Positions 52,277 to 62,562 of a stretch of DNA of 64,000 nucleotides are shown piece by piece (position 1 is the stretch's first letter; each line of letters begins with the position of its first letter). The notes beneath the pieces were generated by a model. It ran no database searches. It was not told where the DNA came from and saw nothing but the letters and a program-made list of their open reading frames with translations. Both the position numbers and the translations under genes were made by a program. Origin of the DNA: Flavobacterium ginsenosidimutans (GTDB lineage: Bacteria; Bacteroidota; Bacteroidia; Flavobacteriales; Flavobacteriaceae); the NCBI RefSeq assembly GCF_003254625.1, contig NZ_QJRJ01000075.1, positions 62,001 through 126,000 of the forward strand, read 5' to 3'.

Positions 52277-53344
52277 TTATTTAATAATTTCTACTGTATT
52301 TCCGTCTTGTAAGTTAATCTGACCTGTAGTAATTACTTTTTCTCCATCAGATAATCCGTTAATGATTTCTACTTGATCTCCTAAAATTCTACCAGCAGTT
52401 ACTTTTTTCAATTTAGCGACACCGTTTTCAGCTACGAAGATTTCGTTACTGCTTACACTTCCTACGAAAGCATTTCTAGGTACAACCATAAGGTGCTGTT
52501 TTTGTTGGTTTGAAGCAAAATTTGCTGTTCCGTACATACCCGCTTTTAGGTCGTTGTTAGAATTGTTTGTGATTTCGATTTCAACTGGGAAGTTTAAAGA
52601 CTCATCTGCTTTTGAAGCAATGAAAGTAATTTTTCCAGAGAACGTTTTATCAGGGTAAACACTAGCCGTTACGTTAATTTGGTTTCCAACTTTTAAACTA
52701 GCAACTTGAGTTTCGTTTACTGTAACAGCCAATTTCAATTTAGAAACGTTTACAATATCAAACAATGCAGTTGCAGGCATTCCAGCTAAAATAGATCCTG
52801 GCTCAATATATTTTTTATTGATAAATCCATTGATTGGCGCTTTTACTTTAGTATCTCCAACATTAATATTTGCCTGAGTTAAGTTTGCCTGAGCATTTGT
52901 TAAAGCTAATTTAGCCTGATCTAATTGTTGTTTTGTAACTCCGCCAGTTTTATAAGCATTCTCATATCTAGCATAATCTGATTTTGCATTTGCATATACA
53001 GCCTGTGCTTGTTGCGCATTTACATTGATTACGTCTCCACGAACTGTCAATAAAGTTTGACCAACTCTTACATAGTCACCTTCTTTAGCTAAAACACTAA
53101 TTACTTTTCCAGATTTTTCTGCAGAAAAAGTTAATTGTTGAATAGGTTGAAAGTTTCCATTTGCAACGAAATCCAATGAAATTTCTTCTGTTTTAACTTC
53201 TGAAACTTTTACAGAAACAGCAGCGTTTTTCTCAGCAACGATATCTGTTTTTTCTTTATTCTTCTTCTTATTATTATTTAAGATATATCCAATTACACCC
53301 AGAGATGCAATTATGATTACGATTGTTATAATAGTTTTCTTCAT
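52277..53344 (-). CDS. RND periplasmic adaptor (MFP) subunit
   Basis: A 355-residue adaptor with an N-terminal membrane anchor (IITIVIIIASLGVIGYIL), a lipoyl half-motif GKVISVLAKEGDYVRVGQ, an alpha-hairpin rich in Ala/Gln, and a second half-motif VKAPINGFINKKYIEPGS. Links the RND permease to the TolC-type channel. Lies 70 bp ahead of the permease; the spacer has tandem GGCTTTA words. Confidence 0.94.
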   Translation of the reverse strand: MKKTIITIVIIIASLGVIGYILNNNKKKNKEKTDIVAEKNAAVSVKVSEVKTEEISLDFVANGNFQPIQQLTFSAEKSGKVISVLAKEGDYVRVGQTLLTVRGDVINVNAQQAQAVYANAKSDYARYENAYKTGGVTKQQLDQAKLALTNAQANLTQANINVGDTKVKAPINGFINKKYIEPGSILAGMPATALFDIVNVSKLKLAVTVNETQVASLKVGNQINVTASVYPDKTFSGKITFIASKADESLNFPVEIEITNNSNNDLKAGMYGTANFASNQQKQHLMVVPRNAFVGSVSSNEIFVAENGVAKLKKVTAGRILGDQVEIINGLSDGEKVITTGQINLQDGNTVEIIK

Positions 53345-53353
53345 TGTAATTAG

Positions 53354-54688
53354 TTATTTAATAAGAGATTTAAGTTCGCCTTTTGATTTGATTAGAGATA
53401 TTTCGGCAATTTTATAATTTAAAACTGCTCTTGTAAAGTTATTTTGAGCTTCAAGTGATGCATTTTCTGCATCTAATAAATCGGTTAAAGATGCTAACCC
53501 TTGAAAGTAATTATTTTTGGTGTTGCTTAGAATTTCTAACGCTAAACGCATATTTTCTCTTTGGTTTTCAATAGTTACAAGATTATTATTAATCTGTGCC
53601 ATTGCATTTCTATAATCTAAATCAAGAGAAAGTTTAGTGTCTTTAATATCTTCTTGAAGTTCTCTGATTTGAATATCAGCCTGTCTTACTTTTGCACGAG
53701 TTCCGAAACCTGTAAAGATTGGCACGTGTAAGTTTAAAGCAATTGCAGAGAAATCTGACCAGTAAACTCCTTTTTCTGGTTTTGCAAACCAAGGCATTTC
53801 AGGTCCTTGTCCCATATAATTGTAACCTGCAGATAATGAAAGTGTAGGATAATATCCAGCTTCAACAGCTTTTTTATTGAATACTAAAAGTTCTTCTTGT
53901 TTTTTCAAAAGCAAATATTCTGTTCTGTTTTCAATATTTGGCTCTTGTGTTAAAGCTGCAGGAACTACTTCAAATTCTTCTTTTGGCATATCGATTTGAG
54001 TTTCGATAGGCATACCCATATAAAACTTTAATGCATTTTCCTGTAACTCGATCTGGTTTTTAACCTGTTGACGATCTGTATCAATGTTAGACATTTTTAC
54101 AATAATACGGTCTAAATCAATTTTTTTAGCTAAACCGTTATCAAACTGACCTTGAACAATATCACGAACTTTTTGTGTATTCACATAGTTACTGTCTAAT
54201 AAAATCAATCTTTCGCGTTGCACATAAACTGAATAATAGTTATTTGCAACTCTTTCAATAACTTGTTCTTCTGTTAATTGATCGTTTATTTGATAGAACT
54301 CACGCGTTGTTTTTGCTGCTCTTAAACCTGTAAAAACTGATTGATCAAACAAAGCTTGAGTCAAAGAAACTCCCGCAGTTGATGTCCATTTTTGACCAAA
54401 AGCCGCTTGAATTGTAGTTCCTGGCGCACCAAAAGCTGCTCCATCAATAACTGTTGTTTGAATTACTGGATTATAAGTTAGATTTCCATTTGCACTAATT
54501 TGTGGCAAAGCTCTCGAACGTATTTCTTGAATTTGGTACTCACTATTTTCAACCTGAAGTTTTGCTTTTTTTGCATCAGCTTTATTTTGAAGCGCATAAT
54601 TGACTGCGTCTTTCAGAGTTAAAGTAGTGGTTTGTGCGCCGGCAGACAAGCCTATTGTACACAAAACTATAAGAAAGATTCTTTTCAT
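53354..54688 (-). CDS. TolC-family outer-membrane channel
   Basis: A 444-residue outer-membrane efflux protein. Signal peptide MKRIFLIVLCTIGLSAGAQ, then two OEP repeats (about 25-225 and 235-440) forming the helical barrel; LALNLHVPIFTGFGTRAKVRQAD is the conserved second-repeat segment. Only 9 bp from the adaptor gene. It might also serve the C39 peptide exporter at 11259, which lacks its own channel gene. Confidence 0.94.
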   Translation of the reverse strand: MKRIFLIVLCTIGLSAGAQTTTLTLKDAVNYALQNKADAKKAKLQVENSEYQIQEIRSRALPQISANGNLTYNPVIQTTVIDGAAFGAPGTTIQAAFGQKWTSTAGVSLTQALFDQSVFTGLRAAKTTREFYQINDQLTEEQVIERVANNYYSVYVQRERLILLDSNYVNTQKVRDIVQGQFDNGLAKKIDLDRIIVKMSNIDTDRQQVKNQIELQENALKFYMGMPIETQIDMPKEEFEVVPAALTQEPNIENRTEYLLLKKQEELLVFNKKAVEAGYYPTLSLSAGYNYMGQGPEMPWFAKPEKGVYWSDFSAIALNLHVPIFTGFGTRAKVRQADIQIRELQEDIKDTKLSLDLDYRNAMAQINNNLVTIENQRENMRLALEILSNTKNNYFQGLASLTDLLDAENASLEAQNNFTRAVLNYKIAEISLIKSKGELKSLIK

Positions 54689-54780
54689 AAGTAGTTAAAT
54701 ATTTATTTTAATTTGAGATAGCATCGCCATTTTATCTTTTACAACTCTCCAAGAAAAATGACGATAATTTGGATTGATGA

Positions 54781-55380
54781 TTAATTTTTAATTCTTCGTA
54801 ATTGCTTTTCTAATTCCTCTACTCCTTCTTGGGTTGCCATTGCACGAGTATGATACTCCAAGGCTTCCAATTCTATTCTTTGCGCTTCACTTTCAGAAAC
54901 CGTATTTTCATTAATATGAAAAACCAGAGTGTAGTAAAATTTAACGTAAACCTCTACATTCAAATCACTTCTATAAAGACCTTCACGAATTCCTTTTTCG
55001 ATATTTTCTCTAAAAAGTTGCGTGCACTGATCAATTTCATGAGACAAGATGTTTTGGTAAATCTCTGGATAGTGCTTTTTTAACTGATAGATTGGCGAAG
55101 TATCAATGTTGTTTTTAAACATATCACGAAACATTTCTCTAATCTCAAAATTTTCATGAATCGCATTGTAATTCTTCGCTATAATGGTATCCATAATTTC
55201 ATGAACTTGACCATGAACCAATGAAGTGCTTTCTTCAATCAAAACTTCCTTATTACAGAAATATTTGTAAATCGTTTTTTTCGAAATACACATTTCACCC
55301 GCAATATCATCCATTGTAACACTCTTAAAACCAAGCTTTAAAAATAACTCGCTTGCTTTTGCTATAATCTTCTCTTTCAT
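54781..55380 (-). CDS. TetR/AcrR-family regulator
   Basis: A 199-residue repressor-like protein: N-terminal helix-turn-helix (KIIAKASELFLKLGFKSVTM... ISKKTIYKYFCNKEVL, residues 3-50) and a variable helical ligand domain. First gene of the tetR-tolC-MFP-RND operon, so autoregulation and drug-induced derepression are likely by analogy to other such operons. Confidence 0.93.
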   Translation of the reverse strand: MKEKIIAKASELFLKLGFKSVTMDDIAGEMCISKKTIYKYFCNKEVLIEESTSLVHGQVHEIMDTIIAKNYNAIHENFEIREMFRDMFKNNIDTSPIYQLKKHYPEIYQNILSHEIDQCTQLFRENIEKGIREGLYRSDLNVEVYVKFYYTLVFHINENTVSESEAQRIELEALEYHTRAMATQEGVEELEKQLRRIKN

Positions 55381-55488
55381 TTTAAACTCTCGAATTGCAT
55401 CACAAATATACTTTGGAAACTAAAATCAAAAAAATAGTTTCCGATAAATTTGTAATAATTTTACATTAATTTATTCATTTAGTAAGAA

Positions 55489-56010
55489 TTATATGCTAAA
55501 TTCTAAATTTGCGATAAGCTTAATGTCTTTACCTAATGCAGCACCCGAAGTATGATTAAAAGAGCTGAAATTTAAACCAAAGTCTTCACGTTTAATGTTT
55601 CCTTTAATTTCAAAAGCTACTTTCTTTTCTCCGTTATAAATATTTTCTCCTAAGAATTCTGCGTCTAATTCAACTACTCTCGTAATATCTTTTATAGTTA
55701 AATCTCCTTTGAAAAAATTGATGTTCTGGTTTACTTTTTGAAATGAAGTCGATTTGAAACTAATAATTGGATGTTCGTCTTCTTCAAAAAAGTCCTGAAG
55801 CTGCAAATAAGCATCTATTGATTGGAAACTCTCATTTTTATTATTGATGTCTAATGAAAATTCTACCGAAGCATCTTCGATCTCATTATCTTCAATGTTC
55901 ACGTAACCATCAAATTTATTTGTACTTCCACCCATATAAGCAGTTCTCGATCTTCTCATTTCTAATAAAACATCTGACTGACTAGAATCTAAGGTCCATT
56001 TTGTTTTCAT
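55489..56010 (-). CDS. YceI-family protein
   Basis: A 173-residue lipocalin-like protein of the YceI group, whose members bind isoprenoid lipids. TKWTLDSSQSDVLLEMRR at the N-terminus, then VEFSLDINN, HPIISFKSTSF, GDLTIKDITRVVELDAEF and REDFGLNF are the ordered family motifs. No signal peptide, unlike E. coli YceI, so it is probably cytoplasmic. It precedes a divergent polyprenyl synthetase gene, which fits an isoprenoid link but may be chance. Confidence 0.9.
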   Translation of the reverse strand: MKTKWTLDSSQSDVLLEMRRSRTAYMGGSTNKFDGYVNIEDNEIEDASVEFSLDINNKNESFQSIDAYLQLQDFFEEDEHPIISFKSTSFQKVNQNINFFKGDLTIKDITRVVELDAEFLGENIYNGEKKVAFEIKGNIKREDFGLNFSSFNHTSGAALGKDIKLIANLEFSI

Positions 56011-56224
56011 AAATACTTGATTTAATAGATTTTACAAATCATTAAAACTCTCTTCGGAAACTTTTACAGTGTTTTGAGTTTCCATTCAACGCTGCAAATA
56101 TAGACAGGAAACTCTAAATACCAAAAAAGTTTCCAAGTTTTTTCAAAATAATTTTAACATATTAGAAATGAGAAGGGTTAAGAGCTCCTTTCAATTCTTA
56201 ATAAGCTTTTAATCATTTCAGTAA

Positions 56225-56253
56225 TTGAAATTCATATTTGAATTGTATCTTTG
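56225..56253 (+). promoter_or_regulatory. Promoter for polyprenyl synthetase gene
   Basis: TTG (56225-56227), 18-bp spacer, TATCTTTG (56246-56253): an excellent match to the Flavobacterium consensus. The ATG follows at 56276. Confidence 0.75.
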
Positions 56254-56275
56254 AGGCTCGAAATCAGAATTCATT

Positions 56276-57250
56276 ATGCACGATATAAGTCAGTACCAGG
56301 ATTTTTTTATCAATTATCTACAAAGTCAAAACATACATAAAGAACCTACTAATCTTTACGAACCTATTGAGTATATTTTAGGTCTTGGAGGAAAAAGAAT
56401 TCGTCCAGTTTTAACTTTAATGGCTGCTGAAGTTTTTGATACTGATTATACTACTGCGCTTCCAGCGGCAATGGCGGTTGAAGTTTTTCACAACTTTTCG
56501 CTGGTTCACGATGATATTATGGACGATGCTCCTTTAAGAAGGGGACAAGTTACCGTACATGAAAAATGGAATTTAAATACAGGAATTCTTTCTGGAGATG
56601 CCATGCTTATTTTGGCTTACCAATATTTTGAGCAATACGAGCCAGTTGTTTTTAGAAATCTTGCTAAATTATTTAGTAAAACAGCTCTTGAAGTTTGCGA
56701 AGGACAGCAATGGGATGTTGATTTTGAAACTCGTAAAGATGTTACGATTCCGGAATATTTGAAAATGATCGAATATAAAACAGCTGTTTTGGTTGCAGCA
56801 GCCATGAAAATGGGCGCTATTGTTGCCAAAACTTCTGAAAAAGAAGCTGATTTAATTTATGATTTCGGACTAAATTTAGGTTTGGCTTTCCAACTTCAAG
56901 ATGATTATCTGGACGCTTTTGGAGATCCTGAAACTTTCGGAAAACAAGTTGGAGGTGATATTATTGAGAACAAAAAAACGTATTTATATCTAAAAGCCTT
57001 GGAGTTTTCTTCTAAAGAAAAAGCTTCAGAATTAGAACAATTATTTACTTTACAATTAGAAGATAATTCAGAAAAAATAGAAACTGCTAAGTCTATTTTT
57101 AACGAATCTGGAGCATCAAAAGCTACTCAGGAAGCGATCGAAATGTACACTTTTAAAGCTTTTGAAACTTTAGAAAAAATGGAGATAAGTGCCGAAAAGA
57201 AAGATGTTTTGAGAACTTTCGGAGAAAATTTAATGGGACGTAAAGTTTAG
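56276..57250 (+). CDS. Polyprenyl diphosphate synthase
   Basis: Head-to-tail trans-prenyltransferase of 324 residues that lengthens isopentenyl units, most likely for the menaquinone side chain. First Asp-rich motif VHDDIMDDAPLRRG and second QDDYLDAFGD are complete, as is GGKRIRPVLTL for IPP binding. The residues before the first Asp-rich motif, FHNFSL, are small to medium, consistent with a long product. Own promoter. Confidence 0.94.
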   Translation: MHDISQYQDFFINYLQSQNIHKEPTNLYEPIEYILGLGGKRIRPVLTLMAAEVFDTDYTTALPAAMAVEVFHNFSLVHDDIMDDAPLRRGQVTVHEKWNLNTGILSGDAMLILAYQYFEQYEPVVFRNLAKLFSKTALEVCEGQQWDVDFETRKDVTIPEYLKMIEYKTAVLVAAAMKMGAIVAKTSEKEADLIYDFGLNLGLAFQLQDDYLDAFGDPETFGKQVGGDIIENKKTYLYLKALEFSSKEKASELEQLFTLQLEDNSEKIETAKSIFNESGASKATQEAIEMYTFKAFETLEKMEISAEKKDVLRTFGENLMGRKV

Positions 57251-57314
57251 TATTCAGTTTTCAGTATCAGTATTCAGTAAATCTACAATCTAAAGTCTAA
57301 AATCTAAAATAATT

Positions 57315-57668
57315 ATGTTTGTAGCACCAGTAAATACAGAATCTTTGTTGGCTCAGGCGCAAGCAGAGACTTTATATTTGAATCTTATTGAACAGATTAA
57401 TAAGGATTTTAATTTGGCCAATGAAGGAATCGATTTTCCGTTAAGCATTTCTCCAGACGAATTGAAAATTCAGCTTCATGAAAAAGTCTACCGAATGATT
57501 CAGTACAAATTTGCTGAATATTTAAATCTGCTTTACATCATTGACGTTCCTGAAAACGAAATCAAACAACTCGATGGTTCTGATCTGGTAATATTGGCTG
57601 AACAAGTTGCTTTTTTGATTTTAAAAAGAGAGTGGCAAAAGGTGTGGTTTAGGAATTATTACAAGTAA
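57315..57668 (+). CDS. Conserved-type hypothetical protein
   Basis: A 117-residue soluble protein, not recognised. Predicted mostly helical; notable segments ISPDELKIQLHEKVYRMIQYKF and LAEQVAFLILKREWQKVWF. No signal peptide or cysteine. It follows the polyprenyl synthetase by 64 bp of AATCTAAA-type repeat. Codon use matches neighbours, so it is likely real. Confidence 0.75.
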   Translation: MFVAPVNTESLLAQAQAETLYLNLIEQINKDFNLANEGIDFPLSISPDELKIQLHEKVYRMIQYKFAEYLNLLYIIDVPENEIKQLDGSDLVILAEQVAFLILKREWQKVWFRNYYK

Positions 57669-57779
57669 AGGTGCAAAGTCGCAAAGGTACAAAGCGACAA
57701 AGGTTTACTCTCTTTGTGTAAATTAATTTACTCCAATTCTAAAAACTTAGAATCTCAGAACCTTAGCATCTTAGCATCT

Positions 57780-58331
57780 TTAGAAATACACTCTCACAAA
57801 AGGCATAAATCCAGACCCATATAAACTTTTGTTAGGATTGTACAAAACATCATAACGCGCGCCTATGGTAACATTATTTGTTCTATACCCTGCACCTAGA
57901 TATAATGCAGTATTCCAATAACTATCTGAATATGATGGAAAATTATAGGTGGCTTCATATTGAGTATCAACTCTTACTTGTTCTAATTCAGCTGATAACT
58001 GGATTTCTGGAATTGGATTTACTAAACCAATAAGGCTTCCTCCCCAAACGAAAGATTCGTAATAATTTTTTTGATACAAATAACCAAATTGAAGACCTGC
58101 TCCAACGGCTACAACTTCATTAACGTTATAAATAGCGCTGGGCATTACAGAAATATTGGTATATCCAGAACCAAATCCGAGGCCCAAACCGCCTCCAAAT
58201 TGAACTTTATCCCAAAAATGATTACTGTTGTCAATGACATATTTTTGTTGTGCAATACTATAACTTGAAAATAAGACGGCCAAAATCACAAAAAAATATC
58301 TGCAATCGATTGAAAATTGAATTTTATTCAT
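57780..58331 (-). CDS. Small outer-membrane beta-barrel-like protein
   Basis: A 183-residue exported protein: signal peptide ending SSYSIAQQ, then alternating polar/aromatic strands (VQFGGGLGLGFGSGYTN, AVGAGLQFGYLYQKN, LYLGAGYRTNNVTIGARYDV) and a C-terminal Phe (VRVYF), which is usual for outer-membrane barrels. About eight strands can be drawn. It is divergent from sucA; homologs are sometimes labelled alpha-ketoglutarate decarboxylase, which nothing here supports. Confidence 0.78.
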   Translation of the reverse strand: MNKIQFSIDCRYFFVILAVLFSSYSIAQQKYVIDNSNHFWDKVQFGGGLGLGFGSGYTNISVMPSAIYNVNEVVAVGAGLQFGYLYQKNYYESFVWGGSLIGLVNPIPEIQLSAELEQVRVDTQYEATYNFPSYSDSYWNTALYLGAGYRTNNVTIGARYDVLYNPNKSLYGSGFMPFVRVYF

Positions 58332-58403
58332 AGTTAACGTTTATTTTAACAAATTTTTACGTAAAAGTACGTAAAAAAAAGATTTAAATAAATGTGATTG
58401 TTG

Positions 58404-58411
58404 TACTTTTG
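58404..58411 (+). promoter_or_regulatory. Promoter -7 box for sucA (TACTTTTG)
   Basis: Exact TAnnTTTG, 37 bp before the ATG at 58448. Direct TACGTAAAA copies lie just upstream (about 58358-58380) in the divergent gap. Confidence 0.6.
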
Positions 58412-58447
58412 CCTTTCTATATAACAAAAAGTATATTCACTCATATT

Positions 58448-61222
58448 ATGGATAGGTTTTCATTTTTAAACGCAGCGCATACTGAGTTTTTTGCACAATT
58501 ATACGATCAATATTTAGTAAACCCAGACAGCGTTGAGCCTAGCTGGAGAAGTTTCTTTCAAGGTTTTGACTTTGGACAAACTACTTATAATGACGAAAAT
58601 CCGGTGCAAACGATCGTTGAGTACGTGACTAGCGATAACACAGATTACAGTCAGATTTCTGAAAAATTAAAGAAAGAATTCAACGTTTTAAAATTAATTG
58701 ACGGATACCGTACGCGCGGGCATTTATTCACGAAAACAAATCCTGTTCGTGACCGTAGAACTTCATCTCCAACTTTGGATATTGAAAACTTCGGATTATC
58801 TACAGCTGACCTTTCAACTGTTTTTGATGCTGCACAGACAATCGGAATGTCGCCATCTTCTTTACAAGATATCGTAAATCGCCTTAAAGCAATTTACTGC
58901 CAGCATATCGGTATTGAGTATATGTACATTAGAAATCCTAATGTTGTAAAATGGATTCAGGACAAATTAGCTGTAAATGTTAACCAGCCAAATTTCTCTA
59001 CAGAAGAAAAGAAAACAATCTTAAATAAATTAAACGAAGCTGTTTCTTTTGAGAACTTCCTTCACACTAAATATGTTGGACAAAAACGTTTCTCATTAGA
59101 AGGTGGAGAATCTATCATCCCAGCTTTAGATGCTTTGATCGAGCAAGCTGCTGAAAAAGGTGTTGAACAATTCGTAATGGGAATGGCTCACCGTGGTCGT
59201 TTGAACGTTTTAGCAAACATCTTCGGAAAATCTACTCAAGATATCTTTGGTGAGTTTGACGGAAAAGATTACGATCAAGAATATTTTGATGGTGACGTAA
59301 AATACCACTTAGGTCTTACTGCCGACAGAAAAACAAGATCTGGAAAAAGCATCAACATCAATTTAGCACCAAACCCTTCTCACTTAGAAACGGTTGGAGC
59401 TGTAATTGAAGGTATCACAAGAGCAAAACAAGACAAATATTTTGCTGACGATTTCTCTAAAGTATTACCAATCGCCGTTCACGGAGATGCTGCAATCGCA
59501 GGTCAAGGTATCTTGTACGAAATTATCCAAATGGCACAATTAGATGGTTACAAAACTGGAGGAACAATCCATATTGTAATCAACAACCAAGTTGGATTTA
59601 CAACTAACTATTTAGACGCTCGTTCATCAACTTATTGTACAGACGTTGCTAAAGTAACTTTATCTCCAGTATTACACGTAAATGCTGATGATGCTGAAGC
59701 TGTTGTACACGCAGTTTCTTTTGCATTAGACTACAGAATGCAGTTTGGACGTGACGTATTTATCGATTTATTAGGATACAGAAAATACGGTCACAACGAA
59801 GGTGACGAACCTCGTTTCACTCAACCAGTTTTATATAAAATCATTGCTAAACATAAAAACCCAAGAGACATTTATGCTGAGAAATTACTTTCTGACGGCG
59901 TAATCGATGCTTCTTATGTAAACGGTTTAGAAAAACAATACAAATCTCAATTAGAAGAAAACTTAGAAGCTTCTCGTAAAAAAGATTTAACAATCATTAC
60001 TCCATTCATGAAAAACGAATGGGACGGATTTGTTCAAGTAACAGATACGCAAATGCTTCAAAAAGTAGACACTACTTTTGACAAAAAAGGATTAGATTCT
60101 ATCATCAATACAATCTCAACTTTACCAGAAGACAAAAAGTTTATCAATAAAATAACTAAAATTGTTACCGACAGAAAAGTTGGATATGACAACAATACAC
60201 TTGACTGGGGAACTGCAGAAGCGTTAGCTTACGGATCTCTTTTAACTGAAGGTTTTGATGTTCGTATTTCTGGTCAGGACGTTGAACGTGGTACATTCTC
60301 TCACCGTCATGCTGTAGTTAAAGTTGAAGATTCTGAAGAAGAAGTTATTCTTTTAGATGCAATCGAAAATAAAAAAGGAAAATTAGGAGTATTCAACTCT
60401 TTATTATCTGAATATGGTGTTCTTGGTTTTGATTATGGATATGCATTGGCAAATCCAAATGCTTTAACAATTTGGGAAGCACAATTTGGAGATTTTTCTA
60501 ACGGTGCTCAAATCATGATTGACCAATATATCTCTTGTGGAGAAGATAAATGGAACAACCAAAATGGTATTGTGATGTTATTGCCACACGGATACGAAGG
60601 ACAAGGTGCTGAACACTCTTCTGCAAGAATGGAACGTTACTTACAGCTTTGTGCAAGACACAATATGTATGTTGCTGACTGTACAACTCCTGCAAACTTC
60701 TTTCACTTGTTGAGAAGACAAATGAAAACGAATTTCCGTAAACCATTGGTAGTTTTCTCTCCAAAAAGTTTATTACGTGATCCAAGATGTGTATCAACTG
60801 TTGATGAATTAGCAAATGGAAGTTTCCAAGAGACTATCGATGATAATGCTGTAGATAAAAAAGGTGTTAAAACTTTGGTTTTCTGTACAGGTAAATTCTA
60901 CTATGATATTGTTGCTGAAAGAGAAAACAATGGAAGAAATGACGTTGCGGTTGTTCGTATCGAGCAATTATTCCCTTTCCCAGTTGAGCAGATTAAAGAA
61001 ATCATTGCAAAATATCCAAATGCAGACGATTATGTTTGGGCACAAGAAGAGCCTAAAAACATGGGAGCTTACAGCTTTATGTTAATGAACTTTGATCTTG
61101 TAAAATGGAGATTAGCTTCATTAAAAGCATACTCTGCTCCTGCATCAGGAAGTTATACACGTGCTAAACGTCGTCACGCAGATGCAATTAGAATGGTATT
61201 CGACAAAAACTTATTTAGATAA
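58448..61222 (+). CDS. sucA: 2-oxoglutarate dehydrogenase E1 component
   Basis: Thiamine-diphosphate decarboxylase of the citric acid cycle. Start at MDRFSFLNAAHTEFF (924 residues), because the promoter box covers the in-frame sequence further upstream. N-terminal E1/E2-contact segment DQYLVNPDSVEPSWRSFF, then GMAHRGRLNVL, the ThDP-binding GDAAIAGQG...NNQ pattern, and GYRKYGHNEGDEP. The C-terminal transketolase half includes PHGYEGQGAEHSSAR. Works with sucB 74 bp downstream; the E3 subunit is not in the window. Confidence 0.97.
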   Translation: MDRFSFLNAAHTEFFAQLYDQYLVNPDSVEPSWRSFFQGFDFGQTTYNDENPVQTIVEYVTSDNTDYSQISEKLKKEFNVLKLIDGYRTRGHLFTKTNPVRDRRTSSPTLDIENFGLSTADLSTVFDAAQTIGMSPSSLQDIVNRLKAIYCQHIGIEYMYIRNPNVVKWIQDKLAVNVNQPNFSTEEKKTILNKLNEAVSFENFLHTKYVGQKRFSLEGGESIIPALDALIEQAAEKGVEQFVMGMAHRGRLNVLANIFGKSTQDIFGEFDGKDYDQEYFDGDVKYHLGLTADRKTRSGKSININLAPNPSHLETVGAVIEGITRAKQDKYFADDFSKVLPIAVHGDAAIAGQGILYEIIQMAQLDGYKTGGTIHIVINNQVGFTTNYLDARSSTYCTDVAKVTLSPVLHVNADDAEAVVHAVSFALDYRMQFGRDVFIDLLGYRKYGHNEGDEPRFTQPVLYKIIAKHKNPRDIYAEKLLSDGVIDASYVNGLEKQYKSQLEENLEASRKKDLTIITPFMKNEWDGFVQVTDTQMLQKVDTTFDKKGLDSIINTISTLPEDKKFINKITKIVTDRKVGYDNNTLDWGTAEALAYGSLLTEGFDVRISGQDVERGTFSHRHAVVKVEDSEEEVILLDAIENKKGKLGVFNSLLSEYGVLGFDYGYALANPNALTIWEAQFGDFSNGAQIMIDQYISCGEDKWNNQNGIVMLLPHGYEGQGAEHSSARMERYLQLCARHNMYVADCTTPANFFHLLRRQMKTNFRKPLVVFSPKSLLRDPRCVSTVDELANGSFQETIDDNAVDKKGVKTLVFCTGKFYYDIVAERENNGRNDVAVVRIEQLFPFPVEQIKEIIAKYPNADDYVWAQEEPKNMGAYSFMLMNFDLVKWRLASLKAYSAPASGSYTRAKRRHADAIRMVFDKNLFR

Positions 61223-61239
61223 TTAAAAAAATGTTTCAA

Positions 61240-61271
61240 GTTTCAATCCTGATAATTATCGGGATTGAAAC
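61240..61271 (+). promoter_or_regulatory. Perfectly centred 32-bp palindrome between sucA and sucB
   Basis: Arms GTTTCAATCC and GGATTGAAAC flank TGATAA/TTATCG; only one wobble (T opposite G) interrupts full symmetry. It lies 17 bp after sucA and 25 bp before sucB. As RNA it forms a long stem that may tune the E1:E2 ratio or protect mRNA ends. Not followed by a T-run. Confidence 0.7.
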
Positions 61272-61296
61272 CATAAAAACCTAAAACAAAAACAAG

Positions 61297-62541
61297 ATGA
61301 TTTTAGAAATGAAAGTCCCATCACCAGGGGAATCAATAAAAGAAGTTGAAATTGCAACTTGGTTAGTAAAAGACGGAGATTATGTAGAGAAAGATCAGGC
61401 TATTGCTGAAGTTGATTCAGATAAAGCTACTCTTGAATTGCCTGCTGAAATGAGCGGTGTAATTACACTAAAAGCTGAAGAAGGTGATACAGTTGCAGTA
61501 GGTGCTGTAGTTTGTTTAATCGATACAGATGCTGCTAAACCAGCAGGAAGTGCGCCTGCAGCTCCAGCAGCTGAAGCACCTAAAGCTGAGGCTCCAAAGG
61601 CAGAAGTAAAAGCTGAAGCTCCAAAAGCGGATCCAGTTCAAGCTCCAGCAGCTACAAGTTATGCAGCAGGAACTCCATCTCCAGCAGCAAGAAAAATATT
61701 AGACGAGAAAAATATTGCCCCAGCAACAGTTTCTGGAACTGGTAAAGGTGGTAGAATCACTAAAGAAGATGCTGTAAATGCAGTACCTTCTATGGGAACT
61801 CCAACTGGTGGAAGCCGTGGAACTGAGCGTACAAAATTATCAATGTTACGTCGTAAAGTAGCAGAAAGATTAGTTTCAGCTAAAAACGAAACAGCTATGC
61901 TTACTACTTTCAACGAAGTAAACATGACGCCAATCAACCAAATTCGTAACGAATACAAAGATGCTTTCAAGGCAAAACATGGTGGTTTAGGATTAGGTTT
62001 CATGTCATTCTTTACAAAAGCAGTTACAAGAGCTTTACAATTATATCCAGATGTTAACTCAATGATGGATGGTGATTACAAAATCGCTTACGATTTTGCT
62101 GATATCTCTATCGCAGTTTCTGGACCAAAAGGTTTAATGGTTCCTGTTGTTCGTAATGCTGAACTTTTAACTTTCCGTGGAATTGAAGCTGAAATCAAAA
62201 GATTAGCTTTAAGAGCTCGTGATGGTCAAATTACAGTTGACGATATGACTGGAGGAACTTTCACAATCACTAACGGTGGAGTTTTTGGAAGTATGTTATC
62301 TACTCCAATCATCAACCCTCCTCAATCAGGAATCTTAGGAATGCACAACATCATCGAACGTCCGATTGCTGTAAACGGAAAAGTTGAAATTCACCCAATG
62401 ATGTACGTTGCTCTTTCTTACGATCACCGAATCATCGACGGACGTGAGTCTGTTGGTTTCTTAGTTGCTGTAAAAGAAGCTTTAGAAAATCCATTAGAAT
62501 TATTGATGAATGGCGATGCTAAACGTGCTTTAGAATTGTAA
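61297..62541 (+). CDS. sucB: Dihydrolipoyl succinyltransferase (E2)
   Basis: Core of the 2-oxoglutarate dehydrogenase complex, 414 residues. One lipoyl domain with Lys43 in [10 protein letters not shown], an Ala/Pro-rich linker (about 85-120), a peripheral subunit-binding domain ([13 protein letters not shown]...GRITKEDA, about 125-160) and the catalytic domain with His377 and Asp381 in [11 protein letters not shown]. All domains are complete. Followed by a strong terminator. Confidence 0.97.
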   Translation: MILEMKVPSPGESIKEVEIATWLVKDGDYVEKDQAIAEVDSDKATLELPAEMSGVITLKAEEGDTVAVGAVVCLIDTDAAKPAGSAPAAPAAEAPKAEAPKAEVKAEAPKADPVQAPAATSYAAGTPSPAARKILDEKNIAPATVSGTGKGGRITKEDAVNAVPSMGTPTGGSRGTERTKLSMLRRKVAERLVSAKNETAMLTTFNEVNMTPINQIRNEYKDAFKAKHGGLGLGFMSFFTKAVTRALQLYPDVNSMMDGDYKIAYDFADISIAVSGPKGLMVPVVRNAELLTFRGIEAEIKRLALRARDGQITVDDMTGGTFTITNGGVFGSMLSTPIINPPQSGILGMHNIIERPIAVNGKVEIHPMMYVALSYDHRIIDGRESVGFLVAVKEALENPLELLMNGDAKRALEL

Positions 62542-62562
62542 TCACAATCATTTTCAATACAG

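Noticed and set aside
57780..58331. Alpha-ketoglutarate decarboxylase
   Set aside because: Only the neighbouring sucA suggests such a name; the protein is a short exported beta-barrel-like protein with no ThDP or decarboxylase motif.
61240..61271. CRISPR repeat (GTTTCAATCC...GGATTGAAAC)
   Set aside because: Looks like a CRISPR repeat but occurs once, between sucA and sucB, with no spacers and no cas genes.
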